Source: Cytospora piceicola (lineage: Eukaryota > Ascomycota > Sordariomycetes > Diaporthales > Cytosporaceae). Taken from it: 64,000 nt of DNA. This document shows, in pieces, positions 63,141-64,000 of the stretch (its first letter is position 1; every line of letters starts with the position of its first letter). Location of the stretch: the NCBI GenBank assembly GCA_023375675.1, contig JALQBC010000028.1, positions 186,001 to 250,000 on the forward strand, in the 5' to 3' direction. Both the position numbers and the translations under genes were made by a program. Below the pieces are notes generated by a model. That model had not been told where the DNA came from and ran no database searches. It saw only the letters and a list, made by a program, of their open reading frames with translations.

Positions 63141-64000
63141 GGTTGGATGGGTGGATGTCGCTTTTCGAGTAATTAGGTACTAGAATGTACGATTGAGAAG
63201 AATTGAGTGGTCGAGGGGTGAGAGCTGGTCGGGCGCAGGCAGTATCGATACGTTGTGAAAGTACGAGGAGGAGCTTGAGACGACGGGTTGGACTGTCTGA
63301 GAATGGCCTCGTTTGTCTGGAAGGCAGTCGTTCTGGACTTGGTCTGTGAACTTTGCACAGGCCCAATGTTTTGTCGTGTGTTTTGTTCTCGAGAGAGCTC
63401 TCTTGAATGTTACCTCTTCACACAAGACCGTGTCGAGACAACTCCGCTCTTTGAGGGATAAAGAGACGTGATAGTAGCCCCAAAGTGTGTGGGCTGGTAG
63501 CGTGGTATTTTAAGGTTGAGGACGGGAGCCTTGGTAACCAAAAGAGCCGTGACGAGTTTATCAATGGAAGTATTCACTGTATGGAACAGCTACCTAGGTA
63601 CCTACTAATAAGCAGGTGCCTGAATGGGTAGTTGCAAACGACTGGGCAGGGCTACTGCCATCAAGGTAAAATGGTAAAGAGCCGGCCGACAACAATAATT
63701 GCAACCAATAATCGTATCGGCAGACAGCGACCCGCGCCTACCTACCTAAGTACTTACTTGAGTAGGTATATAAGTACATACATGGCATCACGTGTTACCT
63801 CACAGGCAACCATTAAGAAGATCGCGGGGACAGGCCGATGGAACATATACCGAGTTTCAAGTCGGCCAGTTTGTATCACTTCCTTTCAATCCTCCCCATA
63901 GTGTCTCCTTCGATGTCCTTAACAAGCCTCAACAACAATCAAGAAATACTATCCGGTCCTTGAGCTCAAGCGTTGGATTTGATCCAGCCCTGGAGCCATC
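63141..64000. promoter_or_regulatory. upstream region of the 2EXR gene, otherwise no gene seen
   Basis: The first several hundred bases right of 63,140 should hold the minus-strand promoter and leader. The DNA is of normal composition. CCTACCTA/AGTACTTA simple sequence occurs at 63,735-63,782. Short open frames on both strands have no domain signature or splice support. Confidence 0.5.

Overview
The window reads as nuclear DNA of a filamentous ascomycete (Pezizomycotina, most likely a Sordariomycete). Genes have short introns with GTAAGT-like donors and CTAAC/CTGAC branch points. Normal-composition gene islands alternate abruptly with very AT-rich blocks in which CpA and TpG have almost disappeared. 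That is the footprint of repeat-induced point mutation (RIP), a process known only from fungi.

Layout: (1) 1-13,104 is a RIP-degraded repeat block holding broken reading frames, mainly on the minus strand, satellites and a palindromic repeat array; it ends in a recognisable terminal repeat. (2) 13,105-27,349 is a 14.2-kb gene island with the full-length SIN3 co-repressor gene (+, four exons), a small Arg/Gly-rich single-pass membrane protein gene (+, three exons), a convergent gene for a Pro/Gln/Glu-rich disordered protein (-, two exons), about 3.8 kb of microsatellite-rich intergenic DNA, and a short minus-strand gene or gene remnant at the edge. (3) 27,350-62,446 is a 35.1-kb RIP block whose two ends are inverted copies of one composite terminal repeat: terminal motif, 31-bp tandem repeats, then an array of about 50-bp subterminal repeats. 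It looks like one very large RIP-killed element, or a nest of elements inside one, with several unidentified relic reading frames. (4) 62,447-64,000 is the start of another island. It carries a 2EXR-domain gene whose present stop codon lies inside the terminal repeat of the big element, and then its upstream region.

The terminal repeat at 13,104 is the same family in the orientation of the 62,446 end, so the SIN3 island is bracketed by inverted copies of one transposon end. The intact genes do not form an obvious pathway. SIN3 is a conserved housekeeping chromatin gene, and the two middle genes are lineage-type proteins of unknown role. I recognised no tRNA, rRNA, CRISPR array or viral gene. 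Transposon identities inside the RIP blocks could not be fixed by eye, and all composition statements come from reading, not computed indices.
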